Below, in pieces: positions 25,416 through 33,851 of a DNA stretch of 33,890 nt (within the stretch, counting starts at the first letter, position 1; the number at the start of each line of letters is the position of its first letter). Origin of the DNA: Nitrospirota bacterium (lineage in GTDB: Bacteria; Nitrospirota; Thermodesulfovibrionia; Thermodesulfovibrionales; Magnetobacteriaceae). Under the pieces are notes generated by a model that saw only the letters and a list, made by a program, of their open reading frames with translations, made no database searches and was not told where the DNA came from. The DNA lies in NCBI GenBank assembly GCA_015233045.1, contig JADFYL010000012.1, positions 1 through 33,890 on the forward strand, in the 5' to 3' direction. Position numbers and translations under genes: made by a program.

Positions 25416-26452
25416 TGTGCCGCCCTATCAATGAAGAACAGGCCGGTAGCTTTTATCCAGTCAACAAGCGCCCCTATACCCACCTCCGGCATCACAGAGG
25501 GTGACCAGTTGAGCTGCTTCTGAGCCTTTTCTATATCGCAAATGAAGTATCGTAAATCACCATGCCTGTCCGGGGCGAAGCGCACCTCCGGCGCAACCCC
25601 TGTTATCTCAGAGAGGATATCAATGCACCTCAAAAGAGATATGGCGGTCTTTCTGCCGCCTCCGATGTTGTAGATACCCGCCCTGCGTGTAATATAAAAC
25701 GCGTGAAACGCCTCGCACACATCAGTTGCATAGACAATGTCCCTGACCTGTTTGCCTGTGCCGAATATCGTTATAGGCCGACCAAGGATGCTGCGAATAG
25801 CAAAGTTTGCCACCCAGCCGTGGTCCTCGCCACCAAATTGTCTGGTGCCATATATTCCGGTGAGGCGAAAGCTGGCCGCCTCGGTCTTGTATGTGTCTAT
25901 GTATGTGCGAACATAAATATCCGCCGCGGCCTTAGATGCGTGAAGGGGTGTGAGGGTTCCCTCCAGTGTGGGGTATGTCTCGCCGATAGTGTCGGGGTCT
26001 CTCTCGTATTTTGATGGGCCCTCAGTAAGGGTTTCATTTATCTTATTTCCATAGACGTGGACTGTGGCACAGCTTGCGGCGGGGATTTTTAATTTCCTTG
26101 CCGTCTCAAGCACATTGAATGTGCCTATGACGTTTGTCGTTACGTCAAGGCGCGGGTCTTCCCAGCTTATCGTCATAGCAGGCTGGGCTGCCGTGTGAAT
26201 TATATAATCGCAACCAGAGGCGCTGTCTATTAGCTCGTCGAAATTCCTCACATCCGCCGTGATGAGCTTCACGCCTAAACCTTTGAGATAATCAAGATTG
26301 TACGTGCGTGCCTCATCCGCCGCAAAGCCCGTCCTCAGCAGCTCGTGCTTTGTCATATTGTCATAGGAGATGACCTCGGCACCCTTTTTGACATAGAACT
26401 CACATACATGTCCGCCTAAAAAACCACATCCACCGGTAACCAAAACCTTCAA
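25412..26452 (-). CDS. NDP-sugar epimerase of the extended SDR family (CDP-paratose 2-epimerase-like)
   Basis: A 346-residue extended SDR. It has GGCGFLGGH at 7-15, VHVYGN, and a QFGGEDHGWVANFAI block that resembles CDP-paratose 2-epimerases (RfbE/Tyv), with a C-terminal NIGGG substrate-binding loop. Where the family has YxxxK (typically P-Y-G-C-S-K) this protein reads PLHASK: the lysine is kept but the catalytic tyrosine is leucine, with histidine beside it. The start is TTG at 26452, eight bases after GGAGG. It is the first gene of the coupled group of three. It could be a dehydratase, epimerase or a changed-function member. Confidence 0.85.
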   Translation of the reverse strand: MKVLVTGGCGFLGGHVCEFYVKKGAEVISYDNMTKHELLRTGFAADEARTYNLDYLKGLGVKLITADVRNFDELIDSASGCDYIIHTAAQPAMTISWEDPRLDVTTNVIGTFNVLETARKLKIPAASCATVHVYGNKINETLTEGPSKYERDPDTIGETYPTLEGTLTPLHASKAAADIYVRTYIDTYKTEAASFRLTGIYGTRQFGGEDHGWVANFAIRSILGRPITIFGTGKQVRDIVYATDVCEAFHAFYITRRAGIYNIGGGRKTAISLLRCIDILSEITGVAPEVRFAPDRHGDLRYFICDIEKAQKQLNWSPSVMPEVGIGALVDWIKATGLFFIDRAAQ

Positions 26453-26476
26453 CCTATATTCCTCCCGTGCGTCAAG

Positions 26477-26545
26477 TTGTTAAAGCGATACTTTATATAT
26501 TGTTAAAGGGTCACTTTATGTATTGTTAAAGTGATTCTTTGCATA
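26477..26545. repeat. Three 23-bp tandem repeats with internal TAAAG/CTTTA palindromes
   Basis: Units at 26477-26499, 26500-26522 and 26523-26545 each begin TTGTTAAAG and contain TAAAG-5 bp-CTTT[AG]. The third unit includes the stop codon and last codons of the upstream glycosyltransferase. They fill the gap before the epimerase ribosome-binding site. Confidence 0.85.
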
Positions 26546-27683
26546 TGTCGAGTATCCTCTGTGCCGTGCGTCTCCATGAAAATTTCTTAACGTGTTCCCG
26601 CCCTTTCTTTATGAGTTCGGATCGTAGATTTTCGTCGTTTGCAAGGCATCGCATCGCCCGTGCTATCTCCTCCACGTTTACGGCGTCTACGATGATGGCG
26701 GCGTCTCCGGCAATCTCAGGAAGGCTTCCCCGGTTTGAGACAATTACCGCCGTCCCCGATGCCATTGCCTCAAGCGGGGGAAGTCCGAACCCCTCTATCA
26801 ACGACACCAGCACATTGGCACAGGCACCGTTATAAAGAGCCGGTAATTCGTCGTAAGATACATAGTCAAGGAATCTCACGCCGCTGAGCATACGGTTTCT
26901 TATCATAGCAGTCAACCGCCGCTCATATGCCCCGTCCGGCCTCCTGCCGACAATGGCGAGAGTGTAATCATCCCCCATTGCCACAAAGGCCTCTATAAGG
27001 GTCTCGATGTTCTTTGATGGCAGCACACTGCCGACATAAAGGAAATACCTGCCCGCCACAAGGGCGTATTTGCCAAGGACGGCTGCCTTTTTTTCGGCGG
27101 TTGGGACAGTAAAATGCCCCTTGTCTATGGCACCGTGGACTACCTCAATTTTATCGGCGGAAATCCCATAGTGCCCGATTATATCTTTTTTCGTATTCTC
27201 AGACATAGCGATTAGTGCTCGTGCAGAGCTGAACACAAAAGGAAGCCTGTATTTGAAACTCAGATGCCTCATAAGCGGGACATTGTTCTTATATAAAAGT
27301 GGGGCAACGTCATAAACGGTGACTATTTGCGGCACGCAATCTATCATGGGGGGGCAGAGGATTCCCTCTGGTATGGGGGTATAAAACACATCGGCCTTTG
27401 CCTGTTTGATGAGTGTGGGCAGGACAAACTGCGTCCACGCGGCGCGCGCCAGATAGATATTGCCGCCAAGGACACGCCGTGAATTTGCGAATATCTTATT
27501 TACACGCCCCCTGTCAACTTTCAGCATGGAGCCTTCGACAGTCCACACAACAAGGTCGTCGTGCAAAGAGGCCAGCTCGTTGACAATATTTATGGCGGCC
27601 ATCCCAATACCCGAAGGACGCGCGTCTTCTAATATCGTAGCGTCAATCGCCAGACGCACAGCACAGCCCACAGGATGTGTCAA
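26526..27683 (-). CDS. GT4-family glycosyltransferase (mannosyltransferase-like)
   Basis: A 385-residue GT-B enzyme. The N-terminal part has RLAIDATILEDARPSGIGMA, the loop found in WbaZ/mannosyltransferase-type GT4 proteins, and VTVYDVAPLLY; the C-terminal domain has FLYVGSVLPSKNIETLIEAF, the DYVSYDELPALYNGA stretch and SLIEGFGLPPLEAMASG, the catalytic E-x7-E motif. The listed start is TTG at 27683; homologues usually begin at the MRLAIDA position, so GTG at 27659 is the likelier start, although neither has a strong ribosome-binding site. It lies 73 bp upstream of the epimerase, across the 23-bp repeats. Confidence 0.9.
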   Translation of the reverse strand: MTHPVGCAVRLAIDATILEDARPSGIGMAAINIVNELASLHDDLVVWTVEGSMLKVDRGRVNKIFANSRRVLGGNIYLARAAWTQFVLPTLIKQAKADVFYTPIPEGILCPPMIDCVPQIVTVYDVAPLLYKNNVPLMRHLSFKYRLPFVFSSARALIAMSENTKKDIIGHYGISADKIEVVHGAIDKGHFTVPTAEKKAAVLGKYALVAGRYFLYVGSVLPSKNIETLIEAFVAMGDDYTLAIVGRRPDGAYERRLTAMIRNRMLSGVRFLDYVSYDELPALYNGACANVLVSLIEGFGLPPLEAMASGTAVIVSNRGSLPEIAGDAAIIVDAVNVEEIARAMRCLANDENLRSELIKKGREHVKKFSWRRTAQRILDICKESL

Positions 27684-27782
27684 TCAGTTCACAAAAATCC
27701 ATAACTAATTCTACTTGATTTATAGTTTTTTAATCAAATGAAATCATATGAACAGTAATTTGGAGGTAAGGGTATCAGGTAG

Positions 27783-28391
27783 TTAAGTTGATTTAATCCT
27801 GTTATCCAGGGACAACGGTTTTGACTTACGGATGTATCCTTCCTTATCGTCACGGAATGTTATGCTTTCGTAGTAATCCTCAAGACGAATAAAGGTACCA
27901 ATCTTCTGAGCCCATTCTTTCAATCTCGAGTTGCAAGTCTTCTCCCACGCTATGACTTCAATTTCCCAACCTTTCTTGTGCATTCTTTCCAAGTCAGCAT
28001 GAAAACCTACTCCATCAAGAAAACCATGGCCATCTCCTGTTAACATTACAACTATTCCTGGGGTACCATTATAGTCAATAGTCTTCCTGAGCATATGGAC
28101 TTGGAGGGCTTGATCTACAGCTTGCTCTTTATTTGAATCCGAACCTCTCTCATGTAGTTCAATCTCTATTCCACACCGCTCCAGTTCATACCAAACCTGA
28201 CGCAATTCAGGAGGAACCGAACCAACTGCTACTGCATATTCTATATCACGTCCAGCTCTTGCAAGTTTCAAAATATTATCAAACTGTAGCCTTAATTGAT
28301 GATATGCATCTTGGCCTTCTTTTTCAGATGCTACCATTTTGCCACTTATAAAAATATTTGAGTTATCCCAAAAAACGAAAACTTTTTTCAT
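27783..28391 (-). CDS. NYN-domain (LabA/DUF88-like) putative ribonuclease
   Basis: A 202-residue PIN-like NYN protein. The N-terminal FVFWDNSNIFISGK gives the metal-binding D9 and N12; KEQAVDQAL and VVMLTGDGHGFLDGV supply the further acidic residues of the NYN active site. NYN proteins process RNA or act in RNA decay, and partners vary. Here it stands alone between the glycan genes and bioA. A GAGGAG site lies before its ATG and a TATAAT at 28421-28426 gives a leader of about 20 bases. Its codon use is more AT-rich than the neighbours, which may mean acquisition. Confidence 0.85.
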   Translation of the reverse strand: MKKVFVFWDNSNIFISGKMVASEKEGQDAYHQLRLQFDNILKLARAGRDIEYAVAVGSVPPELRQVWYELERCGIEIELHERGSDSNKEQAVDQALQVHMLRKTIDYNGTPGIVVMLTGDGHGFLDGVGFHADLERMHKKGWEIEVIAWEKTCNSRLKEWAQKIGTFIRLEDYYESITFRDDKEGYIRKSKPLSLDNRIKST

Positions 28392-28420
28392 ATCCTCTCC
28401 TCAAGCAAAGGCTTTCCCTC

Positions 28421-28426
28421 ATTATA
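28421..28426 (-). promoter_or_regulatory. -10 box for the NYN gene
   Basis: TATAAT on the minus strand, 30 bp upstream of the NYN ATG. The upstream tract is T-rich with no clear -35. Confidence 0.42.
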
Positions 28427-28572
28427 ACATACCTGATCAGAAAAAAAACTATCCGGGCGGCATCAGCCCACGGTGGATTTATAGCAGAGACATTGACATT
28501 GCCGAGCGGCATTTCTTAAAATTCGTCGTGAGTTAGACTCAATTATGGCCTTATTTGGGAGAGACGGCTTCT

Positions 28573-29949
28573 ATGGATTACCGCGACCTATGTGAACTTG
28601 ACAAGAAATATGTCTGGCATCCATTTACTCAAATGAGCGAATGGGTTGAGGACGACCCCATCGTAATTGAAGAGGGCCTTGGGTGCTTTATCAAAGACAG
28701 CCGCGGCAGATGGTATCTTGACGGTGTGTCATCGCTGTGGGTCAATATATTTGGCCACAGAAAAAAGGAAATTGACGATGCCATCAAGGGGCAGTTAGAT
28801 AAAATTGCCCACTCTACGCTATTGGGGCTTGCCGGTGAGCCGTCTATCTTACTGGCCGAAAGGCTTGTGAACATCCTGAAGAAATCTCTTTGTGGCGATG
28901 GCGGCCTGCCGCTTACAAAGGTCTTTTATTCCGACAACGGCTCAACGGCCGTCGAGGTTGCCCTTAAGATGGCATTTCAGTACTGGCTGCACAAAGGTGT
29001 AACGGGCAAAAATACCTTCCTTTCACTGAACATGGCCTACCACGGCGACACCATTGGGGCGGTGAGCGTCGGTGGCATAGAGGTATTTCACGGCACCTTC
29101 AAACCCCTACTGTTTAACACCATTAAAAGTCCCGCCCCCTATTGCTATAGGTGTGAACTTGGACTTGATCGGGGGACATGCGCGATGGCGTGTCTCAATG
29201 AAATGGAAAAGCGGTTAAAAGAACATAATCATGAGATAGCCGCAGTGATAATAGAGCCGAGGATGCAGGCAGCCGGGGGGATGATAGCCGCCCCTGATGG
29301 GTTTTTGCGCGGCGTGAGGCGCCTGTGCAGCGATTACGGCGTTATCCTGATAGCGGATGAGGTAGCAACCGGTTTTGGGAGGACGGGGGCGATGTTTGCT
29401 TGTGGGGCTGAGGGTGTGGCACCGGACATTATATGTCTGTCGAAGGGCATAACGGGCGGGTATGTGCCGCTTGCCGTAACGGTTGCCACAGAGGAAATCT
29501 ACAATGCCTTCCTTGGCAAGTATGGGCAGATGAGGCAATTTTTCCATGGCCATTCCTATACGGGCAACGCTATTGGTTGTGCTGCGGCGCTTGCCGTGAT
29601 GGACTTGTTTGACAAAGAAGACACATTAAACCGACTAGGGCCTAAGATAGAAATCCTTGATATGTGGCTGCGGACAATTCGGGGCCGCGCGCATGTTGGC
29701 GATACGCGAAACGCGGGATTTATGGCCGGCGTTGAGCTTGTAAAAAATAAAGCGACGAGGGAGGCATATCCCGTGGAGGATAAGACAGGGTGGCGGGTGG
29801 CCTTTGATGTCAGGGCAAGAGGTGTGTTATTGAGGCCCTTGGGGGACTGCATAGTAATAATGCCGCCGTTGGCCATATCAGAGGAGAATCTGGGGGCAAT
29901 GTTGGACAGAATCGGGGAATCTATTGCCTGTGTGACAGAGAAATCTTAG
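28573..29949 (+). CDS. bioA: Adenosylmethionine-8-amino-7-oxononanoate aminotransferase
   Basis: BioA uses S-adenosylmethionine as amino donor to convert KAPA to DAPA in biotin synthesis, with PLP. The 458-residue class III aminotransferase has KKYVWHPFTQMSEW near the start, DGVSSLWVNIFGH, the PLP-binding DNGSTAVEVALKMAFQYW, HGDTIGAVSVGG, ADEVATGFGRTG and the Schiff-base lysine K291 in LSKGITGGY, then HGHSYTGNAIGCAAA. I chose ATG at 28573; a TTG at 28555 would add six residues but overlaps the GGGAGAG ribosome-binding site. No other bio gene is nearby, so the locus is unlinked from the rest of the pathway. Confidence 0.95.
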   Translation: MDYRDLCELDKKYVWHPFTQMSEWVEDDPIVIEEGLGCFIKDSRGRWYLDGVSSLWVNIFGHRKKEIDDAIKGQLDKIAHSTLLGLAGEPSILLAERLVNILKKSLCGDGGLPLTKVFYSDNGSTAVEVALKMAFQYWLHKGVTGKNTFLSLNMAYHGDTIGAVSVGGIEVFHGTFKPLLFNTIKSPAPYCYRCELGLDRGTCAMACLNEMEKRLKEHNHEIAAVIIEPRMQAAGGMIAAPDGFLRGVRRLCSDYGVILIADEVATGFGRTGAMFACGAEGVAPDIICLSKGITGGYVPLAVTVATEEIYNAFLGKYGQMRQFFHGHSYTGNAIGCAAALAVMDLFDKEDTLNRLGPKIEILDMWLRTIRGRAHVGDTRNAGFMAGVELVKNKATREAYPVEDKTGWRVAFDVRARGVLLRPLGDCIVIMPPLAISEENLGAMLDRIGESIACVTEKS

Positions 29950-30033
29950 ACGCCGCGCCGCCATTGACAACCGAGGGCATTAGATGGTAGGATAACCCAT
30001 AAGTAGAAAGAGACCGAACTTTGGAGGGAATGA

Positions 30034-30207
30034 ATGAAGAGACTCACAGCGATATTCCTGTTGTCGTTGTCATTGGCAGGATGTCTGGCCACGATAGAGC
30101 CGTTGCCGCCACCACCGCCACCGCAGCAGCCATATTATGCGCCAGCGCCACCGCCACCCTACTATGCACCGGCACCGGCACCATATCCGCCACCTCCGCC
30201 GTATTAG
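30034..30207 (+). CDS. Small proline/tyrosine-rich lipoprotein
   Basis: A 57-residue protein with a lipoprotein signal peptide: MKRLTAIFLLSLSLAGC, with LAGC as the lipobox and C17 as the lipidated residue. The mature part is almost all Pro, Tyr and Ala (PPPPPP, PYYAPAP, YPPPPPY). GGAGG six bases before the ATG supports this frame over the overlapping one. Small Pro-rich lipoproteins of this type may span or anchor at the envelope; I cannot name a family. It is followed by a hairpin at 30233-30260 and then by the flavin reductase gene. Confidence 0.75.
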   Translation: MKRLTAIFLLSLSLAGCLATIEPLPPPPPPQQPYYAPAPPPPYYAPAPAPYPPPPPY

Positions 30208-30232
30208 AGGGCGATGTAGATTGAAAACAACT

Positions 30233-30260
30233 CCCCTGAAGGCGGAAAGTGCATCAGGGG
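30233..30260 (+). terminator. Possible hairpin terminator after the lipoprotein gene
   Basis: CCCCTGA (30233-30239) pairs with TCAGGGG (30254-30260) over a 14-base loop. Only a short T run follows (CTTTTA), so it is a weak candidate. Confidence 0.32.
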
Positions 30261-30343
30261 GTACTTTTACGGGCGAGCAGTCGCGTTACGGTTGCGCGTA
30301 AGGTTGTTAAATCAAATGTCGGCGGCAGGTCTGGAGGGAACGT

Positions 30344-30799
30344 ATGCAAAAGATAATAGCGAAGGGTATAACGCTTGGGGTGTATATTATAACGGCAAAA
30401 GCGGGCGGCAAGGCCAACGGTATGACCGCGTCATGGGTTTCACAGGTCTCGTTTAGTCCTTTGATGATGATGGTTTCAATAGGCCAAAACAAATATACGA
30501 AGGAGTTGATAAGGCAGTCGGGTTTTTTTGCGATAAATGTCTTATCAACGGGACAAACAGACGAGGCGAGACACTTCGGGTTTCAGAGTGGCAGGAAAGT
30601 GGACAAGTTCAAGGATTTCGGCTATTCAAACGCCCCACAGGGTTCGCCCATATTAGAGTGTGCGATGGCCTATTGTGAATGCGAACTCAAGGATGTATTT
30701 CCAGCCGGTGACCACGAGCTTATTGTCGGAGAGGTAGTAAACGCCAAACTGACAAAAGACATGACCCCATTGACGTTTGTATGGGGCGATTATTTTTAG
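30344..30799 (+). CDS. Flavin reductase-like FMN-binding protein
   Basis: A 151-residue split-barrel protein of the flavin reductase-like family. The N-terminal GITLGVYIITAKAGGKANGMTASWVSQVSFSP segment is the FMN-binding T-A-S-W motif, followed by MMMVSIGQNKYT and FAINVLSTGQ. The family reduces flavin with NAD(P)H or uses bound FMN as redox cofactor. It is a short, complete domain with no fused rubredoxin. GGAGGG precedes the ATG. The DUF4337 gene starts 11 bp after it, so they may be co-transcribed. Confidence 0.88.
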   Translation: MQKIIAKGITLGVYIITAKAGGKANGMTASWVSQVSFSPLMMMVSIGQNKYTKELIRQSGFFAINVLSTGQTDEARHFGFQSGRKVDKFKDFGYSNAPQGSPILECAMAYCECELKDVFPAGDHELIVGEVVNAKLTKDMTPLTFVWGDYF

Positions 30800-30809
30800 A
30801 GGTTAAATA

Positions 30810-31352
30810 ATGGCTGAAGAGAAAAAAGAACCGTGGCTTAATTATCTGGCTATGACTACCGTGCTGTTTGCTGTGCTGGCTACCTTGTCCACATTCAAGG
30901 GGGGCAACTTCTCCACACGGGCGCTGCTTTCTCAGTCCCAGTCCTCCGACCAATGGGCATTTTATCAGGCCAAGAGTATCAAGGGCTATATCAAAGAACT
31001 TCAAAAAGATAAATACGAGACAGAATTAAAATACTCCGAACAGAAACTCTCCGGCGATGGACAAAGGCACTACACTGAGCAGCTCACCTCACTCACAGAG
31101 AAAATACAAAAGTACGAAGCTGAAAAGGCCGACATCATGACCGAGGCCAGGAGGCTGGAACTGCTGCGCGACGACGCCCAGAAACACTCAAAGGCATTCG
31201 GCATGGCGGTCATTTTTCTGCAAATCGCTATCCTGCTCGGCTCCATCTCCGCCCTTATGAAAAAGAAACCCATCTGGTATCTAAGCATGTCAGTGGGCGC
31301 GGCCGGTATTGTTTACTTTATAAACGGTTTTCTGCTTCTCCTGCCGGTTTAA
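30810..31352 (+). CDS. DUF4337-family membrane protein
   Basis: A 180-residue protein with the DUF4337 layout: an N-terminal segment with one transmembrane helix (about 13-30), a long Lys/Glu-rich coiled coil (50-125; the YQAKSIKGYIKE stretch is typical), and two C-terminal transmembrane helices (about 127-147 and 154-178). The central part probably lies outside the membrane. Function is unknown for the family. AGAGG lies a few bases before its ATG. Confidence 0.85.
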   Translation: MAEEKKEPWLNYLAMTTVLFAVLATLSTFKGGNFSTRALLSQSQSSDQWAFYQAKSIKGYIKELQKDKYETELKYSEQKLSGDGQRHYTEQLTSLTEKIQKYEAEKADIMTEARRLELLRDDAQKHSKAFGMAVIFLQIAILLGSISALMKKKPIWYLSMSVGAAGIVYFINGFLLLLPV

Positions 31353-31425
31353 TTCTATTTATAATTCATTAGCGCATTAGTGATCAGTGATTAGCGATTA
31401 GCGTATTTATGAAATATCTTCGTCC

Positions 31426-31499
31426 GTCATTCCGGCTTGTCCGGAATCTGTCTCTGCACATCCTCAAGCCGAATAAGATTCTGGACAAGCCGGAATGAC
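31426..31499. repeat. Second REPIN/BIME-like inverted repeat
   Basis: Arms 31426-31449 and 31476-31499 are inverted copies with one mismatch and share the GTCATTCCGGCTTGTCCGG core with 17116-17141. It lies in the 237-bp convergent gap between the DUF4337 gene and the terminal kinase. Confidence 0.78.
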
Positions 31500-31589
31500 G
31501 ACAAGACAAGAAAGGTGGTGACAATTTTTTGTCGTAAAGTGAGATAAAATATATTATTATACGTATGATCTATAAATGGAATAACGCGG

Positions 31590-33851
31590 TTAACTCTCAA
31601 TGTGGCGCTCGAACAGTTCTATGATAAACATCGTGCCGTTTTCGATATTCTCGCAGTAGAGCCTTCCGCCCATATTCGTCTCAATTATAGTCTTTGACAT
31701 GTAAAGCCCAATCCCTGTGCCCTCAGTTCCTTTAGTTGTGAAATAGGGTTCAAAGACTTTCCCTATTATATCATCGGGAATTCCGCCGCCGTTGTCTCTT
31801 ATCGAAATTATTACCTCATCTCTTTTTTCATTGTTGCAGATTGTTATTTCTATCAGCCCCTGTATTTTATTGCCAGTTTCTCTTTTTGAAGTAATAGCAT
31901 CTTTAGCGTTATTGAGGATATTGAGGACCACCTGTTTAAACTCATTGGGGTAACCCTCTGTGGATATCAGTGTATCCTGCTGGACTTTTATAGAAATATC
32001 TATATCGTTTTTCTTAAACAATTGCTCAAACATTGAGAGCAGCTCTCCTATGGCAGTCTTTACATCGAAGCGTACCTTTTCCTTTGAAGGCCTGAAAAAG
32101 TCTCTGACATCATCTATTGTTTTTGACATAAATGCTGTCTGTTCCATCGTTGTATTGACAATACCTTTTATATACTTCTCGTTAAGTTCACCGTAGGAAT
32201 AGGCGTCTCTAATATCCTGCACTGTTAGGGCTATGGCATTCAGGGGTTGCCTCCACTGATGTGCGATTATCCCAATCATCTCGCCCATTGCGGCCATCTT
32301 GGATTGTTGGATTAGCAGCTGCTCCTGAATTCGTCTTTTTTCTATTTCTGATATTACCATCTCTTCAAGATTCGTATTTAATTTTTTCAACTCATCTTCA
32401 AGGTGTTTGCGTTGCGTGATGTCGTGGGCGATGCCCACCGTGCCGGTGATCACGCCATTCTCATCCTTCATCGGCGTCTTGATGGTCTCTACGACATGCA
32501 CCAGTCCCTCCGCATCTATGACCGGCTCTTCTATACACCTTCTCAGACCGTCCGCCATAATGAATTGGTCGTCAGCGCGATATTTCTCGGCCAATTCCCT
32601 TGGCATGATATCGAAATCGGTTTTCCCAATCACTTCATTGACAGGTATATTAAAGGACAGACATAATGCCTCATTGGCCAGAATAAACCGGCCTTCCTTA
32701 TCCTTGATCCAAGCGAGATCCGGCACATTGTCAATAAGTGTGGTTAGCATGGTATGGCTGCGGTACTGTTCCTGTTGCTCTCTAAGCTTGCGCCCGGTAA
32801 TATCATAGTTTATTCCAAGCATTCGGATAGCTGTCCCCTTAGAATCGCGAATCACCATGCCATTGGCCTTTATGTGTATTACTGTCCCGTTCGGATGCAA
32901 CACCCTAAATTCCGTATCCCATTCCTTCTCGCCCCTTAGAGCGGCATTGTTCTCTTCAAGTATCTTGTCGCGATCCTCCGGGTGCAGGCCATTCATCCAT
33001 GCCTCCACACCTCCCGGAAATGTTTCCAAGGTAAGACCGTACAGTTCAAGCATCCTGGCATCCCATGTCATTATGTTATTGGAAATGTCCCAGTCCCATA
33101 TCCCAAGGTTCGCTGACCGGGTTGCTAATTCAAGGCGCTGCTTAACCAAGCGGAGCTCCTGTTCCGCCTGCTTGCTCCCGGTGATGTCTGTACAAGTCCC
33201 AACCCATTCCTGAATACTTCCGTCTTCTTTAAAGACAGGGAACCCGCGTGCAAGGAAGCTCCTATAAACTCCGTCATGCCTGCGCATGCGGTATTCGGTC
33301 TCATAGAAGCCCTTTGTGACCATAGCTTTATTCCATGCCTGCAAGGTGTGCTCAACATCGTCAGGATGAAGGGCATCTACCCATCCTGACCCTTTGGCCT
33401 CATCATAGGTCATGCCGCTAAATTTACTAAATGAAGGTGTACCCTCTGTAACTTCTCCTTCGGCATTAGCAACCCATCCAATTTGACCCGTCATGTCAAC
33501 GTAAGACCGGTGGCGCGCCTCGCTCGCAAGCAACGCACTCTCCGCCTGTTTGCGCTTAGCGTCATCCGCGTTAATGGAAAGGAACAATTGCCTTATAAGA
33601 TGAACGCCCGGCAGCATCATGCAGGAGACAGCAAGGGCAATTAACTCCGAAACGCACAGGATAATATGTGCGCCAGTGGATAAAACGCCATAAAATAATA
33701 CTATACGGCGACCAGCCATCAAAAGCATTGCGGCAGAGATTAATATCCACGCCATCTTTCGGCCTGTTAAGCGAACCAGGGACAGGGCGTACAGCCCAAC
33801 CAATAGCTGCAACCCAATAGACAATATATATATACTCCCTAGAACCGACAT
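31590..33851 (-). CDS. Membrane-anchored triple-PAS sensor histidine kinase
   Basis: A 753-residue kinase. Three hydrophobic helices (about 5-27, 34-53, 59-82) anchor the N-terminus, then come PAS 1 (about 105-230), PAS 2 (240-360), PAS 3 (370-485), a coiled coil, a HisKA-like region with H531 in IAHQWRQPL and a HATPase domain with N-box NILNNAKDA, G1 RDNGGG, F-box FEPYFTTK and G2 GTGIGLYMSK. The H-box type matches that of the frameshifted kinase at 20392. The ATG at 33851 is the only start possible in this frame before the window edge; it has no Shine-Dalgarno, the leader being C/T-rich, and it lies inside the terminal inverted repeat. No partner regulator is visible. Confidence 0.92.
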   Translation of the reverse strand: MSVLGSIYILSIGLQLLVGLYALSLVRLTGRKMAWILISAAMLLMAGRRIVLFYGVLSTGAHIILCVSELIALAVSCMMLPGVHLIRQLFLSINADDAKRKQAESALLASEARHRSYVDMTGQIGWVANAEGEVTEGTPSFSKFSGMTYDEAKGSGWVDALHPDDVEHTLQAWNKAMVTKGFYETEYRMRRHDGVYRSFLARGFPVFKEDGSIQEWVGTCTDITGSKQAEQELRLVKQRLELATRSANLGIWDWDISNNIMTWDARMLELYGLTLETFPGGVEAWMNGLHPEDRDKILEENNAALRGEKEWDTEFRVLHPNGTVIHIKANGMVIRDSKGTAIRMLGINYDITGRKLREQQEQYRSHTMLTTLIDNVPDLAWIKDKEGRFILANEALCLSFNIPVNEVIGKTDFDIMPRELAEKYRADDQFIMADGLRRCIEEPVIDAEGLVHVVETIKTPMKDENGVITGTVGIAHDITQRKHLEDELKKLNTNLEEMVISEIEKRRIQEQLLIQQSKMAAMGEMIGIIAHQWRQPLNAIALTVQDIRDAYSYGELNEKYIKGIVNTTMEQTAFMSKTIDDVRDFFRPSKEKVRFDVKTAIGELLSMFEQLFKKNDIDISIKVQQDTLISTEGYPNEFKQVVLNILNNAKDAITSKRETGNKIQGLIEITICNNEKRDEVIISIRDNGGGIPDDIIGKVFEPYFTTKGTEGTGIGLYMSKTIIETNMGGRLYCENIENGTMFIIELFERHIES

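Noticed and set aside
26477-26545. CRISPR array
   Set aside because: The 23-bp units are directly contiguous with no spacers, and no cas genes are present.
28430-28554. Coding remnant in the gap before bioA (frame reading GISPRWIYSRDIDIAERHF)
   Set aside because: A short stretch is protein-like, but I cannot match it to a family and there is no start or ribosome-binding site.
30021-30224. Alternative frame over the lipoprotein gene
   Set aside because: It starts at TTG inside the ribosome-binding region and yields low-complexity Ala/Thr sequence. The ATG at 30034 gives a signal peptide with a perfect lipobox.
30208-30343. FMN riboswitch ahead of the flavin reductase gene
   Set aside because: The conserved RFN-element core sequences are absent; only a simple hairpin is visible.
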